64,000 nucleotides of DNA from Pleodorina starrii (lineage: Eukaryota > Chlorophyta > Chlorophyceae > Chlamydomonadales > Volvocaceae). The stretch is taken from positions 124,001 to 188,000 of the forward strand of contig BRXU01000005.1 in NCBI GenBank assembly GCA_030267565.1, in the 5' to 3' direction. The position numbers and the translations under genes are program-made. Shown in pieces: positions 61,047 to 64,000 of this stretch. The notes beneath the pieces are model-generated. The model was not told the DNA's origin. It saw only the letters and a program-made list of their open reading frames with translations, and searched no databases. Within the stretch, counting starts at the first letter, position 1; the number at the start of each line of letters is the position of its first letter.

Positions 61047-64000
61047 ATGAAGACTGTGCCTTTTCGCCGTCGTTCCTGCCCAAGCCGGCCCAGCCTGGGG
61101 GAATGCTGCGGGAGGCATCTGTTTGGGAGCTGGACACCTTCGCCCCTGAGGGGGGGGTCGTATGGAGCATTCCCGCCATGCGGGGCCGGCGGAGGATCTC
61201 AGCCCGCGGGGCACGCGGCTTTCGGCGTGGAGGCGCCCGGGGTCGGGTGTGCCTACCGGCGCCCGGCAACGTCGGCGGGCTGTGCACGATCGGGGGGGGG
61301 GGGCGCCCAACTCCGTGGTGGGGCGCCCCAGGGGTACCCCGCCGGCTCCAGGTCACCGGCGCTGCAATCGCGGGCTCCAGCGGGGCTTCCCGCTCCTCCC
61401 AGTGCCCGCTGCGGGGCCCCCCAGCCGCCCGCAGGTCGGGCGGCAGTCGTAGACTGCCTCGCAGGGTACCGTAACTACATCAGCCGGGCCTGCAGGTCTG
61501 GCGTGCAGCCAGGCGGCGGCCGCGGCCGCCGCGTTCGGCCGGAGTCCGCGGGCCGGCGACGTGGCCTCGGTTTCCTCCTCGACCTGTGCGGTGCAGCAGC
61601 CCAGCTCGGCCGCGGGGCACCCGGCTCCTCAAGCCACCCGAATGTCAATGGCGCCTGCGACTGGGTGGGGCCGAACCCGCCGGGTGCTGCCATGTGTCCG
61701 TGCGCGGCCCAGCGGGCTAGGTCTGTGCCTAATCCGGCCCAGCCGCCGTGCCCGGATCGAGCCGGGCCCCCCGCAACCCCGGTGTCGGGTTGCCAGGCGT
61801 GAACGCCGCCCGGGAGGCCGTTGCCGCCGGCTGGTCCCGCAGTTGCCAGTCCGTGGGTGGCAGTGGCGTGTGGCAGGGGCCGGCTCGCCCTCGTATGCCC
61901 CTTCCGTGGGCCCCAGGCCCCGGCGGCCCGCGGGCTCCGGGCCCCGTACGTCGCCTGCCTGCACGGCGCCGCCTGGCGGCGCCCCACCCGGCCTCGGCTC
62001 CGGTCGCCCAGGGGGCGCCAGATTGGGCCCACGCCGCGCAGTCCGCTCGGCGTCATGGTTTTGATAATCCTCGCGCCGCACCTCCATGCGGGCGGCCAGT
62101 CCGCCGGCCGCCCCCTCCGTCCGGCCACGGGCCGGGACTCCCATCGACGGGGCGGCGGCCGGTCTAGTCCTGCGGCACCGATGGGGCGGGCCTCCCGCTG
62201 CTGGGGTTCGGTCAGGGCGGACGGGCACGGCAGGGGCAGCAACCACCATTCCTCTGGGTGCAGCTGCAGGCCCAGGGGCTCCATCCCCCCCACTCGCTCT
62301 CCCCGCCTTGATGCCGCCGGCAGCTGCGTCCCCCGCTTGGCCCACACTTGACTCCGCGAGTCGTACCATGGTTGTCCCTTGGGGTGTGCGTCCCTCTTTC
62401 GCCCCCACCCAATTGATGTTCGGGTGGTGCCTGCCCCGCCCCCTACCCACCCCCACCCCCACACACACACCATCACAGGTGTTCCCGCCTCTCCTCCGGA
62501 TGCTGCCTGCCCGCTGGACCGCCGGTTTTCCCGCCCGCTACCTGCTTCCCCGATTCCCCGGGTCTGGACTCGTGTGGTCCGGCCACTCGCCCCAAACCAC
62601 CCCGCGGCTTCCGGCGCGTCCAGCACTCCCAGCCCTGCACGCCGTGTGTGTGTGTGTGTGTGGGCGCGGGTGGGGGAAACCCGCCCAAACACCCGGACCA
62701 CCGCTACCCTCGACCCACGCTCCGGCCCGCTCCCGGCTCGGAAAGGGAGGGGCGCAATTTCGTACCCGGTCCTGTGCGCGCGCCCGCCGCTCGCCTCGTC
62801 CCTCCCGGGCTTCTAGGCGTCTTCCTCAGCCCCTGGTGCCTGGTCCCACGCCTCCTTCAATACATGTCCCGGGGCCATGTCTTTCCCCCGGTCCCCGGGC
62901 CTTGTCACCCCGTGTCACCGAGGGCCCCGCCCCGGTAAGACTGTGCCCCGCGGCTGGGCTCTTCCCTCCCGGCCCAACTCGTTCCCCTTCCATCCGGCCG
63001 TCCCGTCCGGCCCGTGTTTCCTGCCGTTTGCCCGCGTTCCCGCCGGGCTTTCCCGGCCCGTCCACCATGCACGTCACCCCTGCCCAGGTCCCCCTTTGCT
63101 TCCGCCCGTAGGCGGCGGTCCGCGCGCCTGCGGCTGTCTTAGCTTCCCTTCCCGCCTGGGACCCCTTTGCTGTCTGCCCCGCGTGCCTCGGCCCGGGCCG
63201 CTCGCTGCATTGGGCTTTCCCAGAGCCTGCTTGCCGTTCGGCCCCGCCCTCGCCAACCTGCACCGCCCGCCCGTGCGGTTCTCAGGGCCCACCGCGCCCA
63301 TGGTCCACTCACCCAGCACGGCCTCGCTCAGTCCTCACCGCCCGGCCTTGTACCCCGGCCGACCTCTCAGGTCGCGCCCGCCGAGGTCACGCTCCGGGCC
63401 ATGCCTACTCCCACAAACCCGCCGCTTACACGGCCCGCCCACGGCCCGCGCCAAGGCCCCGCGTCTCGACGCCCGCCACTGCCCGGGCGCGCCGGGCCCT
63501 TCCTCCCCCCTTTACGTCCGGTCCCGACCACCTACGGGATCAGGCCCCACTGTTCCGCCATGCCCGGCGCATCCCCGCGCCAGCGAAATTTCCCCGCTGA
63601 CCAGGGTGCTGTGGCGGCCACCGCCCACCCGCGTCCCCGCCTTTATCCAGCCCGCGTCCCCGCCTTCCACTCGGGTAGCTGGCCCTGACCGAGCCTTCAC
63701 GGCCTTCCGTGCCGACCTCGCCCGACTGGGCATGTCCCATCACCCGCCCGCCCCTGCACGCCTATCGCGTGCAGCTTATCGGCGCTGCCCATGCGCCCCC
63801 CGAGCCGATGCCCTCTTTCCCACCCCTTATGTCCACATGTGCGGCCCTCCGCGCCCTCCGCGCCCGGGCCCCTGTGTTGTGCCCCTCTTCTCCGCGGCGG
63901 CCCGTCCGCTCAGTTCCTGTCCCGAGCCTCGGTCCTGCTGGCCTAACCCTCGACCCTCCGCCCCCGAGCCTGGTCGCACCACCAAGATCGTGCCGTCTCC
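61047..64000. other. C-rich, repeat-like DNA without a supported gene
   Basis: About 3 kb of very GC-rich DNA; from about 62,300 to the edge the + strand is strongly biased to C over G. Long frames (up to about 408 codons) exist on both strands simply because stop codons are rare. None has a domain, a codon-position pattern or splice logic. It contains a (GT)n run, a ten-G run near 61291-61300, and many cccgcc words. It may be part of an unannotated repeat continuing beyond the window. Confidence 0.5.
62644..62662 (+). repeat. (GT)n dinucleotide microsatellite
   Basis: Nineteen bases of uninterrupted alternating GT. A shorter CA run (cacacacacacac) lies about 180 bp upstream near 62461-62473. 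Confidence 0.95.

Noticed and set aside
61026..61802. TATA-like box followed by a 251-codon + frame
   Set aside because: The frame has no family similarity, and its composition is the same in the other frames; the TATA match alone is not enough.
61475..62701. 408-codon minus frame with an HTHTHT stretch
   Set aside because: The repeat is the (GT)n microsatellite and the frame survives only because stops are rare in GC-rich DNA; overlapping long frames exist on + as well.

Overview
The window is nuclear DNA of a green alga, most likely a chlorophycean of the Chlamydomonas/Volvox kind. Evidence: dense small introns with GT-AG borders, GC-rich coding sequence full of Ala/Gln/Gly/Ser runs, TGTAA polyadenylation signals, a chloroplast ATP synthase delta gene with a transit peptide, a photosystem I antenna (Lhca) gene, and a LINE fragment of L1-like type. 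Gene models below were built by hand from splice signals, reading-frame continuity and protein-family conservation; several close to the base in frame.

Layout. 1-3.5 kb: repeat-rich DNA (a 41-bp tandem array inside a larger duplicated block) with no credible gene. 3.5-8.5 kb (+): a large low-complexity orphan protein. 11.4-20.7 kb (-): a 22-exon ClpB/Hsp100 disaggregase of about 1049 residues with an N-terminal hydrophobic anchor. 20.8-22.86 kb (+): a 5'-truncated LINE with an open reverse-transcriptase frame, sitting exactly between the divergent starts of ClpB and the next gene. 22.9-26.3 kb (+): RMND5/Gid2-type RING E3 subunit of the CTLH (GID) complex. 27.2-29.4 kb (-): Lhca, most like LHCA3. 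29.7-32.8 kb: no firm gene. 32.9-33.5 kb (+): intronless AtpD (CF1 delta). 34.8-38.0 kb (+): PDK1-like AGC kinase without a PH domain. 40.3-42.5 kb (+): four-repeat polyubiquitin with one intron per repeat at the same codon. 43.7-44.3 kb (+): probable Mediator subunit MED30. 46.5-51.4 kb (-): GATA zinc-finger factor with very long Ala/Met/Gln-rich flanks. 55.0-60.4 kb (-): CCR4-type endonuclease/exonuclease/phosphatase-fold deadenylase with large insertions, one histidine-rich. 60.4-64 kb: AT-richer spacer followed by about 3 kb of C-rich DNA with only spurious open frames.

There is no operon logic: these are independent housekeeping genes. A theme of protein quality control does recur (ClpB disaggregase, GID/CTLH ubiquitin ligase subunit, polyubiquitin), and ClpB and RMND5 are head-to-head and may once have shared a promoter that the LINE now splits. 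No CRISPR, phage, tRNA or rRNA was found. The most unusual items are the anchored ClpB with a changed first Walker B, the LINE in the divergent promoter, the duplicated splice donor in ClpB, the hairpin in PDK1 intron 1, and the His-rich insertion in the CCR4 catalytic domain.
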